A stretch of DNA of 64,000 bases from Symsagittifera roscoffensis (taxonomy: Eukaryota; Xenacoelomorpha; Acoela; Convolutidae): positions 26,523,378-26,587,377 of the forward strand of contig NC_087071.1 in NCBI RefSeq assembly GCF_963678635.1, written 5' to 3'. The translations under genes and the position numbers were made by a program. Position 1 is the stretch's first letter; each line of letters begins with the position of its first letter. The notes under the pieces are model-generated. The model was not told the DNA's origin and made no database searches. It worked only from the letters and a program-made list of their open reading frames with translations. Below, one piece after another: positions 1-11,190 of the stretch.

Positions 1-600
1 AACTCTCCATTCAGTCATTTATCAAGCTATCTAGCCAAGCATTAATCCGACCTGCCATCCATCCATCTAGCTGTGCATCTTCTAGCCGACCAGCAAGTTA
101 TCCGTCCAAACATCCTTTTAATCATTCTTCTATCAGTCTTCGATCAGCCCAAAAAAAAACAGCCGCCCATCCAACCATCGATTCATTCATTTATCTAGCC
201 AACTCTCCCTCCATCAAACAATCCATGCATCAATCCATCCATTCATCAAGCCATACATCTATCCATCATAAGGCCATCCATCCATCATAAAACCGTACAT
301 CCATCAAGCTATAGTTCATTCATCAGTTTTCCATGCGTATATGAAGCCATTATCTAACTAACCAACCAGCTAACCATCAGTTTGATCGGTCCTGCCTTCC
401 GGCTATCTAGCCATCTATTCATCTAACCGTCCATTCAAATGTTCATACTTTCAGCCATTCATTCATCCAATCGGGTTTTGTTCCAACCAGCCACTCATCA
501 AATCGTCTATTCATACAGGCTTTTATCCGTCGGTAGATCTAGCTATCCCTCAGTACATCTTTTCAACCAACCCACCATTCAAAGTTTCATGTTTTACTCT
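1..600. repeat. degenerate CCAT-type microsatellite
   Basis: The first 600 bases are a long run of imperfect tetranucleotides of the types CCAT, TCCA and ATTC with drifting spacers. The one open frame in this stretch (439-753) is composed largely of translated repeat and is not a gene. From 600 to about 840 the sequence is plain AT-rich DNA in which I see nothing. Confidence 0.85.
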
Positions 601-839
601 TTTGAAATAAAGGATCACTACACATATATATGGCTATTTATAAACCAAATCGGCTTAATCTTTGAGTATTCAAAATACCTATCATTACTACTGTACTTTG
701 GATTCAGGTACTTTATAGGAATTGAGTTATCTTTTTGTTCCTATAAACAATGACACTTTCACCAGCTAATCGATCAATGGCATTGTGTATTTAGAAATTT
801 GAAAAAGTATGTGTGTAGATTTTTATAAAGGTATGTCAG

Positions 840-1232
840 AAAGTATGAAAGAAAGTATCTATATGATTATCTAGGTAAGGCAGTAAATGATTTAGCAGTT
901 AAATAAGTAGATATAGATATATGGAATTTAAAAAAATTAAGTTAAATTAGGTAGAAAAATAAAAAAAAGTAATTTTAAGTAGAATTAGCTAATTAAGTAG
1001 GTGTATGTAAAAATGAAAAAGTAAAGAAACAAAACTCAAGTAGATTCAGTCAATTACAGACGTTAAGAAAAAAAATTAGGCAAGGATTTAATTGAAAAGA
1101 AGTCAAAGATTGAAAACTTGTTAAGTAAGTTAAGTAAACTAAACTAAAACAAAGTAAAACAATGTGAAATAAGGTAAAGTGATGATAAAGTAAAATAAAA
1201 GTAAGATAAAGCAAAGTATAGTTGAATTTTTT
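840..1232. repeat. degenerate AAGTA/TAAG simple-repeat tract
   Basis: This stretch is built from short purine-rich words such as AGTAA, TAAGTA, GTAAA and ATAAAG repeated with many substitutions. It looks like an old pentanucleotide-like microsatellite. No coding signal is visible. Confidence 0.7.
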
Positions 1233-1245
1233 AATTGAATTTTTT

Positions 1246-1374
1246 TGAATTTTTTGTATGGTTTAAAACACTCTAAAATGTATAAATTAATTATCAATAC
1301 TCATTGGTTTGGAACATTGAAATTTTTTGTATGGTTGAAAACACTCCCAATTGTATTAATTAATTATCAATATC
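1246..1374. repeat. 72-bp tandem duplication
   Basis: Two adjacent copies of an AT-rich unit begin at about 1247 and 1319. Both contain ATTTTTTGTATGGTT, then AAAACACTC, then a block ending in TTAATTATCAATA. The copies differ by a few substitutions. From about 1385 to 1736 I see no gene or repeat. Confidence 0.8.
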
Positions 1375-1736
1375 TTAAAAACACCAAGTTCCCTCTATTT
1401 TTATTTTTCTCATTTCAAAAGTTGGCAAATTTATCGTTTGCTATAATTTGCCCAGAAACGGCCGCCGCCTTATGAGAGTGATTTCATTTTTTTCTGCCTT
1501 TTCACCATAAAATATAGTTGGGGAAATAGTTTACTGCTGCCAACAGTTAAGCTACGCTGCCAAAATCGCCGGAAAATTTTTATTATATACCATAAATATC
1601 AATTACCCGTTCACTAACAAAGTTCAACTAGGTCGAAAGTTCATTTGCCCGAACCAAATATAACAATTTATATGATTCATATAATTAACCAGGACCAATA
1701 ATTAGGACCCCAAAAACTGGCATTGGAAAAAATTTT

Positions 1737-1942
1737 GTATTGTGTCCCCTGTTGCTAAGCTAGGCTTAGCAAGATCCTAAGTAGGGGTTCTTCTGCTTTT
1801 TGGGTGGAAAATTTCTTTGGTTTACAAAATCCTAGGATGAGGGTCTCCCAAAAAACTAAGGACCCCTTTCCTACGATTTTGCTTTACGTGAGGACTCCCC
1901 TAATGAAGGACGCCCCTTAGGATCTGGGACACGATACAATAC
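1737..1942. mobile_element. foldback MITE
   Basis: The stretch starts GTATTGTGTCCC and ends GGGACACGATACAATAC, which are imperfect inverted copies of each other. Inside, GATCCTAAGTAGGGG is mirrored by CCCCTTAGGATC, so most of the 206 bases can fold back. It has no coding capacity. The family is unknown to me, and no clear target-site duplication is visible. Confidence 0.55.
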
Positions 1943-2002
1943 TACTGACGGGCTATTTGGTTCAAATGATGAACAGAAAAATAAAGTTATAAAGAGGCAT
2001 AG

Positions 2003-2371
2003 TGCAAGACATTCGACGACATTGCAAGGCAACTTGGTGTAGGCAAATTGTATTCATCGAAAATACTCCAAAAGTTCAAAAAAGAGGCAAAATTAGGGAC
2101 AATCTTGACAACAGATTTGTTCAAAACACTTCAACCTCAATTTTTTCGGGGGCGATTGTCGAGGAACGACGTTTTTAAAACGATGTAAAAAGAAAAAGCG
2201 GTTTCTTACATAATTTTGTTTTTGGAAATTTCGTTGACATTTTCAGCTTTGAGCAAATCTTTTATCCGAGTTGCCCTAAAGCGCGATCCTACAGATTACG
2301 AGGCAAAGCTACGCTTATTGTCAATTGCAAGCGGATTCCGCAAGACAGCTGCTCAAAAGTTTACTTTTTAA
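2003..2371 (+). CDS. candidate two-exon gene, 3' end (unknown protein)
   Basis: I do not recognise this protein. Exon one (2003-2184) is open in one frame after a possible acceptor (catag) and encodes a helical, basic stretch beginning CKTFDDIARQLGVGKL. A possible donor, AT|GTAAAAAG, follows. A second segment opens at 2254 after CAGCTTTGAG and continues in phase: the split codon is AT plus C, and an intron of 69 bases is removed. It encodes a segment containing RVALKRDPTDYEAKLRLL and stops at TAA (2369-2371). An alternative acceptor at CAG, eight bases earlier, would give a poorer frame. Together about 99 codons are open. Composition in these frames is clearly more protein-like than in the other frames. 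Upstream exons were not found, and a solo LTR begins 145 bases downstream. It could be a transposon fragment instead of a cellular gene. Confidence 0.4.
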
Positions 2372-2515
2372 TCAAACCTACTGTTTGCATGAAATCTACT
2401 TGTTTCGAAAGATTTCTCTGTTGATGAGCCCAGCAATGTGGCTGAAATACAGCGCAGTTCCAAACCCTGAGCTCATTGATTTGATTTTCTTTATTTTGCT
2501 GATTAAGCAGTTATT

Positions 2516-2874
2516 TGGAACCAGATCTAAACTATAATTTATTATTGGTTATAAATTGGATATTTTATCTCTATAAAATATTTAATACTAACCAATCATA
2601 CTCCATCAAACTAACAACCCATTTATTTGTAAGTGCTGAAATTACTTGTAATTTCAGCAACAGAGAGATTTGAATTTAACTTAGAACTTAGTTGCCTCTC
2701 CCAGAGACCGACTCGTAATAAACCACTCTAGATCTATTGAGACTAATTGAGACTAGTAGATATAAGAGTAAGATTAAGATCGGTATTAAACTAAGAAGTT
2801 GCACGAATCTGTCCGGCCGAAAATAAGATGAGCAGACGGTGTACTCTATCTGAAACTACTCTATGAGTTAGACC
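2516..2874 (+). repeat. solo LTR, inverted relative to the main element
   Basis: This 359-base stretch is an inverted copy of the sequences at 3978-4341 and 19158-19546. It begins TGGAACC and carries TATAAAATA-like and GGCCGAAAATAAGAT blocks shared by all three. It ends near ATGAGTTAGACC. No gag or pol lies on its plus-strand side, so it is best read as a solo LTR from a separate insertion or an inversion. Confidence 0.8.
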
Positions 2875-3977
2875 TAAGAACTCATCTCATATTTAATGTG
2901 AGGAAACTGATACGTTACAGGGTAGTTGTCTCCCAACAAGAACTTATAATGTAAATTGAAAGATAAGTAAAGACCTGTACTAATAATCCAGAGACTCATA
3001 CGCACGATTCTGTGTGCATATTGAAAAAAACAGTTTGAACTCTCAATGAACCGTCATTTCCCCACGACATGACCCATTTTTGTAAATAAGCACAATTCTT
3101 AATTGATTTCAGTAACCAATGATTTTAGTAACCAATGATTTTAGGAAATTGTAGCTAAAAAAAGTGTTTGAAATTGCCAATTTTAATGACAATTGAAATT
3201 GGTGGGGAAAAGTTTGAATCATAGAAAATGGCATGGGATACGGAAACGGTAGAAGAATCAAAGACACCCTACAAAACTCTATTTCGACCCCAACATTCCA
3301 TGGAGAAAAACTGCTGCCAAGGACTAGAATTAAGGACTATGTTCACGCGTAATGAAAAAATGAAAAAACGTTCCATGAGCAGACGTGCGTTTTCATTTAA
3401 TGGTCAATCTCATGGCTAGGGACAAATTGTCAGAATGTGTGTATAAATAATGACCATGCTCTGAGAAAAATTGTTCGAAAACAGTCCACGTGTAGAAAAA
3501 TACGGGAAAAGGTCCATGTGTGCGAAGTGTCAAAATTGATCATTGAAAATAGAGCATATGCAGCATATGAGAATTATTTAACAGAATTTTTGATTGAAGC
3601 AAAATTATCGGAAGTTCAGCTGCAGAAACAAATTATCGGAAAAGGTTCCATGCGTAGAGTAGAGAGGAACTGTCAAAAATAGCCAATCGGATGAGTCAAT
3701 TAGTTGACAATTGGTCGTATTTAAAGTCTGAAGAGTCGAAAAAAGATACACAAAAAGGCTGATTAACCGCAGAAAAAAATATTCAGAGAAGTGGATGATA
3801 AAACTGCTGTTGTTTTTAGTCAATCCGCCCTATGAAACTTCGCAGCGCATTATTTTTTGGTCATTGAACACGTTGTTCAGCTTATGTTCTGGCGATGTAT
3901 ATATTTTCAACCAATCAGATATGAACAAAAAAAACTTCTGTTTATAATTAAATATATGATCAATTTCGACGGACTGA
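2875..3977. other. spacer between two inverted LTRs, no gene seen
   Basis: About 1.1 kb of AT-rich DNA lies between the plus-oriented solo LTR and the minus-oriented LTR. Two short plus-strand open frames (3228-3419 and 3437-3682) exist. Both lie in sequence with loose internal repetition, with words such as GTTCCATG and GGTCCATG followed by similar blocks, and neither looks like a protein I know. Confidence 0.5.
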
Positions 3978-4341
3978 TGGTCTAACTCATAGAGTAATTT
4001 CAGATAAGGTACACCGTCTGCTCGTCACGCTATCTTATTTTCGGCCGGATAGATTCGTGCAACTTCTTAGTCTAATATCGATCTTAATCTTACTCTTATA
4101 TCTCGTAGTCTCAATAGATCTAGAGTATACTGGTTTGTTACGAGTTGGTCTCTTGGAAAAGGCAACTAAGCCGTAAGTTAAATTCAGAATGCTCTTGTGC
4201 TGAAACTACAAGTAGTTTCAGCACTTACAAATAAGTGAGTTGTTAGTTAGATGGAGTATGATTGTTTAGTCTTCAATATTTTATAGGGATAAAATATCTA
4301 ATTTATAACCAATAATAATATACCGTTTGGATCAGGTTCCA
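3978..4341 (-). repeat. 3' LTR of the Ty3/gypsy element
   Basis: On the minus strand it begins TGGAACC and shares almost its whole length with the LTR at 19158-19546, including CGGCCGAAAATAAGAT and the AGTTGCACGAATCT block. TATAAAATA lies near its start, where U3 promoter or polyadenylation signals would be expected. Its outer boundary is uncertain by about 10 bases. Confidence 0.85.
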
Positions 4342-6668
4342 GCCATCCGGGTTTTACAGAGTCTTTTATCTTCTATCTGTAATGAAGGATGGATGATGAT
4401 CGTTGGTATTTGGCGAGCACCATGTTTTGTGCGTTCTTGGAGAAGAAAGCTCCAGGAAGCTAGAATCGTCGACATGACGTTGTCAGTTGTCGTTCGACAA
4501 TGACTATGACCGCCAACGAAATCAATCTGATTTCAAGATGGTTTGCTATGATTGTCTATTTTTGATCGGTTGTGGAGACCTATGTTTCGATCTAGATTGG
4601 GAATGGCGTGAAGCTCGAGTTTGGAGGGAATGCCCTGTAACTCGGATCTGTACGTATACTTGAACATCGAGGTGGTCATTGGTCTGTTTCAATGAAGTCC
4701 TTTGCTTCGGAGTCAAGTCGTACTTCAAATCCTTTGAGTTGTGGTTGTGAGCGGCATACCGGTTGTGTTCAGCCATTCTGTGGGTTGTGTGTGATGAGGT
4801 CGTCTTCGTGAGTGCGTTTGATCTATATTACTGCAATATATAATTTACATAAATAAATGTTTAGTTAGTCCTTCTTTTTAGTTATGATTATTTATTAGTT
4901 TTTATCGCAAAAGCTTTTATTTTTAGTTCAATTATTTTAAAAGAGTTACTCACACTTGAGTACTTCTTATCAAAAATTAGGAGTGTGGTCTTAAAGCGTG
5001 GACTGTAGCACGGTGGGTTAGGCCGGCTATTAAGCATGCTCAGGACTTCGTCCTCTTCTGGTGGGTTAGGCCAGGAGTGATGATATGATTTCATGCTGGT
5101 TTTTTATGGGGTCCTGTTTTGTGTTAACCTTTTGTTTCGTGTTTGTTTCTGGTTTTTTCCTTTTGTTGTTTTAGTTGTGTTCTTTTTTCAAAACTTAAAT
5201 TGTTTGGTTTGGGTTTGTCTTTTGAATTTTTGGTGTTTTATGGTTTCTTTTTTAGACTTATCAAAAGTCTTCAAAAGAATAAATTATCGTTTCTTTGAGC
5301 TGGTTTAATCCAGTTTAGGTACTGTGGGTTTTCTTTTCTTAGTCATGCTGCTAGTTTATGTTTCATGGTGTTTAGTAAGCTGCGTTGGTTAGTTTGGTTT
5401 ATTATACAATTCCTTTCCAACCGGATTAAAAGAAAGTTTGAAATGTGTTATTATTACTTTGAGTTGTTATCAGTGAAAACTAAAACTTGAAATCCTTATT
5501 TTAAACAATTCGTCGTGGGCGAGTTGTGCGAGTGTGGATAGAATTTGTGTGCGGTTGATTCTTGAAAAGGTTAGTTCTGCTAACATTTGTATAAATTTAC
5601 TGCTGAAAATTTTGATTTTACTGCATTGTGGGGATTCAAATTATTAATTTATTTTCATTGTCTTCAAATTTACTACAATGGGGAGAAGAATTTATAGATG
5701 AATTTACTGCTATGGAGAAGAAATTTATTGCGTCATTTATTTTGGCTTGTTAATAAAAAAATATTTTTTTTAATTTAGAAAAAAGTTTGCTATTTGAAGA
5801 ATTTATAATCTATAAAAAAATTTGCTATTTTTATCTTTTTTTTGTTTTCTTGATTTTAGTTGATGGTGATCTACAGACTAATGAAGAAACATTCATTTAG
5901 AAATGGTTAGTTTGTTTTCAATTTATTAGTGTTAAATCAATTAATTCGTTTTTACCAATGCATCGGGGAAGAAAACATGAGGGAAGATGTCGTGAATTGA
6001 ACCTGATGTGGTTATTAATTTTGCTAATATGCGGATGATAATTTTATATAGGTTGGATATAGTCGGGATTTCTATATTCATGCGGAACAATGAGGGGTCG
6101 GGATTCTTCTATGTTAAAGGTCTTGGTAAGTGGACAAAAAATATCAATTTGGGTTATGGGTTCATAATTTCAGAGGATGCCTTGAAAGTTAATTTCTTTA
6201 ATACAGTATGTGAAATTTAGGAAAAATGGTGAAGTGTATTTTGAATTAAAAAACTGAAAACGATGGTGGGGTTGTCGCGTTTGTTTAGTTCGCAACATGA
6301 TGTTGTGTGAACAATGCAGATCTCGTTCTTTTGGAGTGAGGAAGTGAAAGGTTAGTGAAAAAGTTTGAAATTTATCTTGAAATGATTTATAAGCTATATG
6401 TCGATTAGTGCTTCGGAAATAATGTGGTCGAGTTTTTTTATCTAGTGAGCTTAGTGTAAAGATGTAGGGTGTTTTGATTAAAAGTTTTTCTGTTAGTTGA
6501 GGGCTAGCGAATTTCTCTTCATCTAAAAATTGGTCGTTGTTAGGTCGGATGATGTTATGATCATAATATTCAATTGAAAAATCATTTGCTCGGGTTGCAG
6601 TGAAAGTTTTTAGTAATTTTTTATATCCTACGTGAGTGAATTGACTAGGTGTTAGTGCTGTGGTGAGT
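4342..6668. other. 3' non-coding or degenerate part of the LTR element
   Basis: No recognisable domain is visible in this 2.3 kb. Two short minus-strand frames are notable only for composition. One at 4546-4776 is rich in Arg, His, Ser and Gln. One at 4888-5094 contains two PNPP segments derived from a GGTGGGTTAGGCC-type repeated word. The part from 5100 to 6660 is TTT/GTT-rich and may be decayed coding sequence of the element. Confidence 0.45.
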
Positions 6669-7121
6669 TTAAAAAGGTTTAGTTTGCTTTTTTCTTCTTC
6701 GTGAAGTGTGTGTTTTAGTGCTATACAAAGTGGATTTGTGAAATAAAAAAAATGATGTCCAGTGAAATGTAGGGATTAGTACGTAATCATCGACATAGTG
6801 AGGTTGTTCAGTGTGAGGTTCGGAATGACTAAAGGTATATTGGGGGAAGAGGGGTAGGGAAGTTTGGAGAAAAGCTGGGGTATTAATGTGGTCAGGGTGG
6901 TCTACATAATCGCGGGCTGTTCCGGGTTTGGAGGGGAACGAGTGGTTGGGGAATTTTCTAGTAAACGTTGCTGGGTTTGGAGTTTGCAAATTCGTCTGGG
7001 GTTTCGATGTCTGAGTTATTAAATTGGGAAACTGTATTAAAAATGGTGATGTCTGAATAAGTGTCGGAATCCATGCCGGATGATGTGTTAACATGGGGTG
7101 ATTCAGGTGGCGGGAAAGCAA
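6669..7121 (-). pseudogene. Pro/Thr/His-rich tail ORF of the LTR element
   Basis: An open minus-strand frame of 150 codons, rich in Pro, Thr, His and Ser, lies just downstream of the envelope-like region in element orientation. It contains no domain I recognise. Its composition resembles the Pro/Ser/Thr-rich ORF at 10924-11607, so it may be the cytoplasmic or terminal tail of the same type of protein. It ends in a basic, Arg/Lys-rich stretch. It could equally be a frame kept open by chance in low-complexity DNA. Confidence 0.35.
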
Positions 7122-7449
7122 AAGTGGAATGATGGGAATTGGGTCTTGGAGGTTGGCTGGGTGGGAAATGGAACGGTGAAGGGATCCAACTTGTCGGCTC
7201 CTTGTGGGCTAAAAAACAGATTGTTCTGAGATTGAAAATTTGCGGTATGTGGTTGTTCGATTATTTGTTCATATGTATCATCATTTTGACGTTGTTGTGT
7301 TACAGCAATGTGTTGAATTGGACTTCGTATATGATTTGGTCTTGAATTTGCGATATTTACTAGTGCTAAATTTCTGAAGTTTTGTGGTACTAGTAATAGT
7401 GGATGGTTACGATTTAGACTTTGTAGTTGTGGTGCTGTAGGTATTTTAT

Positions 7450-9400
7450 TTGTGTTATTGTGTGATTCGTCATATGTGTTTGGTGTAGTTGATAATTTTG
7501 TATTGTATTCTTTTATTTGTGCATCTAAAAGTATTTTTTTTATGGATGTGGAAAATATTCCAAAAAATCCTGCAAAAATTATGCGTGCTACGCTTGCTTA
7601 TCTATTGACTTCTGTGTGGATTGTGCATGTGTTATATATGCCTGTTAATAGAGAATAAATATATCTATTAAAATTCAACAATGCGTATAATATAGTTAAT
7701 CTTTCTAAGATGTAATGTGGCCATCCTATTAAGGCTAAAAATATTGATTGGTGATGTATCTTGTGGTCGATATTTTTCACCGTTTAGGTAAACATAATCT
7801 TTTGTATCTTTAAAATATCCGCTGTAATCTTGTGCGTAAATATCTGAAAATCCTGCTGTTTCTGCAAGTTTTCATAAGTTTTGATCTATTGACTGTCGTT
7901 GTATAGTGTCCATTTTTGTAAGTAGTTCTTGAAATTCCTGTGTATGTATGTGGCGTTGTATGTCTGATTTAGAATAGTTACCTATCGATTGTGAATAGAT
8001 ATTTGGGTTGCGGGCTATAACTCCAATGCTTTCGGCTGAAAACTTTTTTAGTGGTGGTTTTTATGTTGGGTATGGTGTAAGTAGATATTATTTATCTTCA
8101 TCGGGATTTAATTGTACAACGTTGTTGCTATTTTCTGATCCACATGGTACTGCTGTATCCCAAAAATATGTTAGTCTTGAGAGTATATCAACAAAATATA
8201 CTTTATTTTTGTAGAGTATGGGGACTCTTTTATAACATCGTTTATTCTCAAAAACATTTAATGGTGATATTTTTTGGTACAAGTGTAATACCATAAAATG
8301 TTTCCTTCATAATCAATTTCTAATAAATATCCTGCATATGGTATTTTTAGAACTGCTAGTGCTAGTGACTCTAGAATTTGTGTTCTTTCAAGTTCACATA
8401 ATTGGTGAAGTGTTTCTTCTTCTGAGAGTGACATTTCTTGAAAAATTCTGCTTTTTGTGCTTACATGCAAGTTCTGCTTGCTGCTAATTTCTGCTTACAT
8501 GCAAGTTCTGTTTCTTGTTTCTGGATATATTTGAAATCGTGTAGGGTAATTTTCTATATTGTGGATGTTTCTAAATTTATTGTTCTTATTTCTAATTTGA
8601 TCGAGATTTACTTCTTCAAATGGAATTGATTCAAAAAAATATTTTTGATGAAATTTAATCATTCTAGCGTGTATTTTTGCTACCTTGAAAACTGTGCAGG
8701 TTTCTTCGGGAAACCATACATCGGTTGCTTGTGTTCGTGTTGTAGGATCGCATTATCCTTGGTCATTTTTGCAAGGGAGTCGAAGTCCTAGGTAAAGAAT
8801 TGTGTCGTCTTTTAAATCTCGTGTAAGTTGTAGTTTGAGTGGTTATTTATTCCTATATGTGGTATCCAATGATTGTCATGTAGGTCGTATGTTATTCTTC
8901 CGTGTGTTCCATGGAAGGGGAATTTTTTGTCTAGTCTGATGTGACTTTGGTGTTTTTCAAGTTCTGCTTGATGTGCTAAATCTGGAAAAACTTGTAAATT
9001 TACAAGTTTTCTATTTTGTGTTAAGTTTAGTCGCTTGAGTTCGTTTTTACAGTATTGAGGACTAAGATGTAGTAATCTTTATATATTACATTGATAGAAA
9101 GATTCGTGGTCTAATCGGTTTTTATTTCTGCTTGAAACTTGTGAACAATGTACTTTCTTTTCGGAAAATGTTGCTGTAAATTTGTATCCTGTTTATGTTG
9201 TTGATCGGGCTTTTGAGTATAGTGTGGCTACTATATTTGTTGTTTCTATAGCTTGTGGTTCGGATTCACATTGTGTGACTTGATTTGTAGCATAATTGTG
9301 CAGTGTTTTTTGTTCGTTTTCTTCACAATCGTAGTGTGTTACTAATAAATCCTGGGGTCCTGTGCGAGGAGAGGGATCTATCGTATTTATATATTTTCTC
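7450..9400 (-). pseudogene. envelope-like region, broken by frameshifts and stops
   Basis: Downstream of pol in element orientation, short minus-strand frames (8470-8258, 8294-8088, 7780-7598) follow one another in different frames. Together they suggest one long membrane-type protein with spaced cysteines, a short PCGSEN segment, and a hydrophobic stretch near 7570-7600 followed by Pro-rich sequence. Position after integrase, cysteines, and a C-terminal hydrophobic segment fit the env gene found in some Ty3/gypsy elements. The family of glycoprotein cannot be assigned by eye. A direct duplication of TGCTTACATGCAAGTTCTG at about 8459 and 8493 disrupts the frame. The region is clearly dead. 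Confidence 0.45.
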
Positions 9401-9819
9401 TGTTGTTATAAATGGGGGAGGTAAAGATTGAGCTGTTAATTTGAAGGGTATAGTGGAAATGGATGTTGAACAATGTTATTTAATCTTACGTAAGTTCAAT
9501 TTTAGCGTGAGACTGCTTTGTTGTAGTATTTGGATGTTATGTTCTTGTATATCTTTGTTAATATCGTGCCGATCTTGTAATTTATTTATTGCCCAGTTGT
9601 GTAGTCTATTACTTTCCTGATATTGACCAAATAATGGTGGGGATGCTACGAAAGTTTTCCAATATAATCGTAGTGGTATATTTTGAGAGGAATGTTCTTG
9701 ATATCGTGAATCAAGGTTGGTAGGAAAATTGAGGGGAAATGTTGATGGTGATATTCGGCTTAAAGAAGGTGTTGAGGGAAGGGAAAGTGTTTCGGGTAAT
9801 GTAGATAGTTTAGTATCAA

Positions 9820-11190
9820 TTGAAATGTCAACTGGGTTGTTTACTAAGTTTGGTTCACCGTGAGGGTATTTTTTTGTAACCCAATATGGAGGGCGTTCTT
9901 TGGTTGTTGGTTTATTAGAAGGATTTTCTCTAATTTGTTCTGATGTAGGGGTTGAGCCTAAGTAATCTGATGGATTATTTGAAGTGCTTTGTTGTGAAGC
10001 AGTTGGAGGTGTTTCTGTTAGTGTGCTACTTGAACGGTCTAACTGACAGGATGTTGGTGATTGAGGTATGTTATTGAGGTATGTTGATCGTGGAGTGTTG
10101 TGTATGCATAATAAGCGTTACAATGTGGTTCTGGGTTAAGTGCTACATAATGTGTAAATGCATCAACAATTACCATTATATATGAGTTTCCTTCTGAGGA
10201 TGGTGAAATTGGTCCTTTTGTATCGAACGATTTTCTGTGATTAGAATAAATACTTTGTCTTTTAAAATATTGTTTTTTTTGCGATTTGTTTTTGATTTGG
10301 ATAGGGTTTATTTAATTGGCATATTAAACAATCGTTGCATAATACTTTTATCCGAATTGTAGTTTCAGGGAAACAAAAATGAAAGGTCAACTGGGTTGCT
10401 TACTAAGTTTGGTTCACCGTGAGGGTATTTTTTTGTAACCCAATATGGAGGGCGTTCTGTGGTTGTTGGTTTTTTAGAAGGATTTTCTCTAATTTGTTCT
10501 GATGTAGGGGTTGAGCCTAAGTAATCTGATGGATTATTTGAAGTGCTTTGTTGTGAAGCAGTTAGAGGTGTTTCTGGTAGTGTGCTACTTGAAATGTCTA
10601 AAGGAATTGATGTTGGTGATTGAGGTATGTTAATTGAGGTATGTTGATCGTGGAGTGTTGTGTATGCATAATCAGCGTTACAATGTGGTTCTTGGTTAAA
10701 TGCTACATAATGTGTAAATGCATCAACAATTACCATTATATATGAGTTTCCTTCTGAGAATGGTGAAATTGGTCCTTTTGTATCGATTGATATTCTGTGA
10801 TTAGAATAAAGACTTTGTCCTTTAAAATCTTGTTTTTCTGCGATTTGTTTTTGATTTGGATAGGGTTTACTTAATTGGCATATTAAACAATCGTTGCATA
10901 ATACTTTTATCCAAATTGGTGCTTTAGGGAAACAAAAATGAAATGTCAACTGGGTTGTTTATTAAGTTTGGTTCACCGTGAGGGTATTTGTTTGTAACCC
11001 AATATGGAGGGCGTTCTGTGGTTGTTGGTTTATTAGAAGGATTTTCTCTAATTTGGTCTGATGTAGGGGTTGAGCCTAAGTAATCTGATGGATTATTTGA
11101 AGTGCTTTGTTGTGAAGCAGTTGGAGGTGTTTCTAGTAGTGTGCTACTTGAAAGGTCTAAGGGACTTGATGTTGGTGATTGAGGTATGTT
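9820..11190 (-). repeat. tandem array of about 563-bp units inside the LTR element
   Basis: Units run from about 9820 to 10380 and from 10380 to 10945, followed by a partial unit from 10945 to 11190. Each carries the same antisense blocks: an integrase segment, then a Pro/Ser/Thr-rich segment ending in the residues WVTKKYPHGEPNL or close variants. Junctions repeat the words GGGAAACAAAAATGAAA and GTCAACTGGGTTG at 10361-10395 and 10921-10955. The same integrase segment also occurs once in its proper place near 13700-13980. The array therefore arose by joining an integrase piece to a tail piece and amplifying the product. Confidence 0.8.
10365..10949 (-). pseudogene. integrase fragment fused to Pro/Ser/Thr-rich tail
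   Basis: This 194-codon frame starts with the part of Ty3-type integrase between the zinc finger and the catalytic core, visible as CNDCLICQLSKPYPNQKQ and then ISIDTKGPISPFSEGNSYIM. The first catalytic Asp lies in IDTKG. The integrase then breaks off just after the YTTLHD segment and continues directly into the Pro/Ser/Thr-rich tail shared with the ORF at 10924-11607. The second and third catalytic acidic residues are missing, so it cannot be an active integrase. It is one unit of the 563-bp array. A more decayed sister copy lies at about 9820-10340. Confidence 0.65.

Noticed and set aside
439-753. 104-codon plus-strand ORF at the start of the window
   Set aside because: Its first half is translated CCAT-type microsatellite and the rest is AT-rich with no motif.
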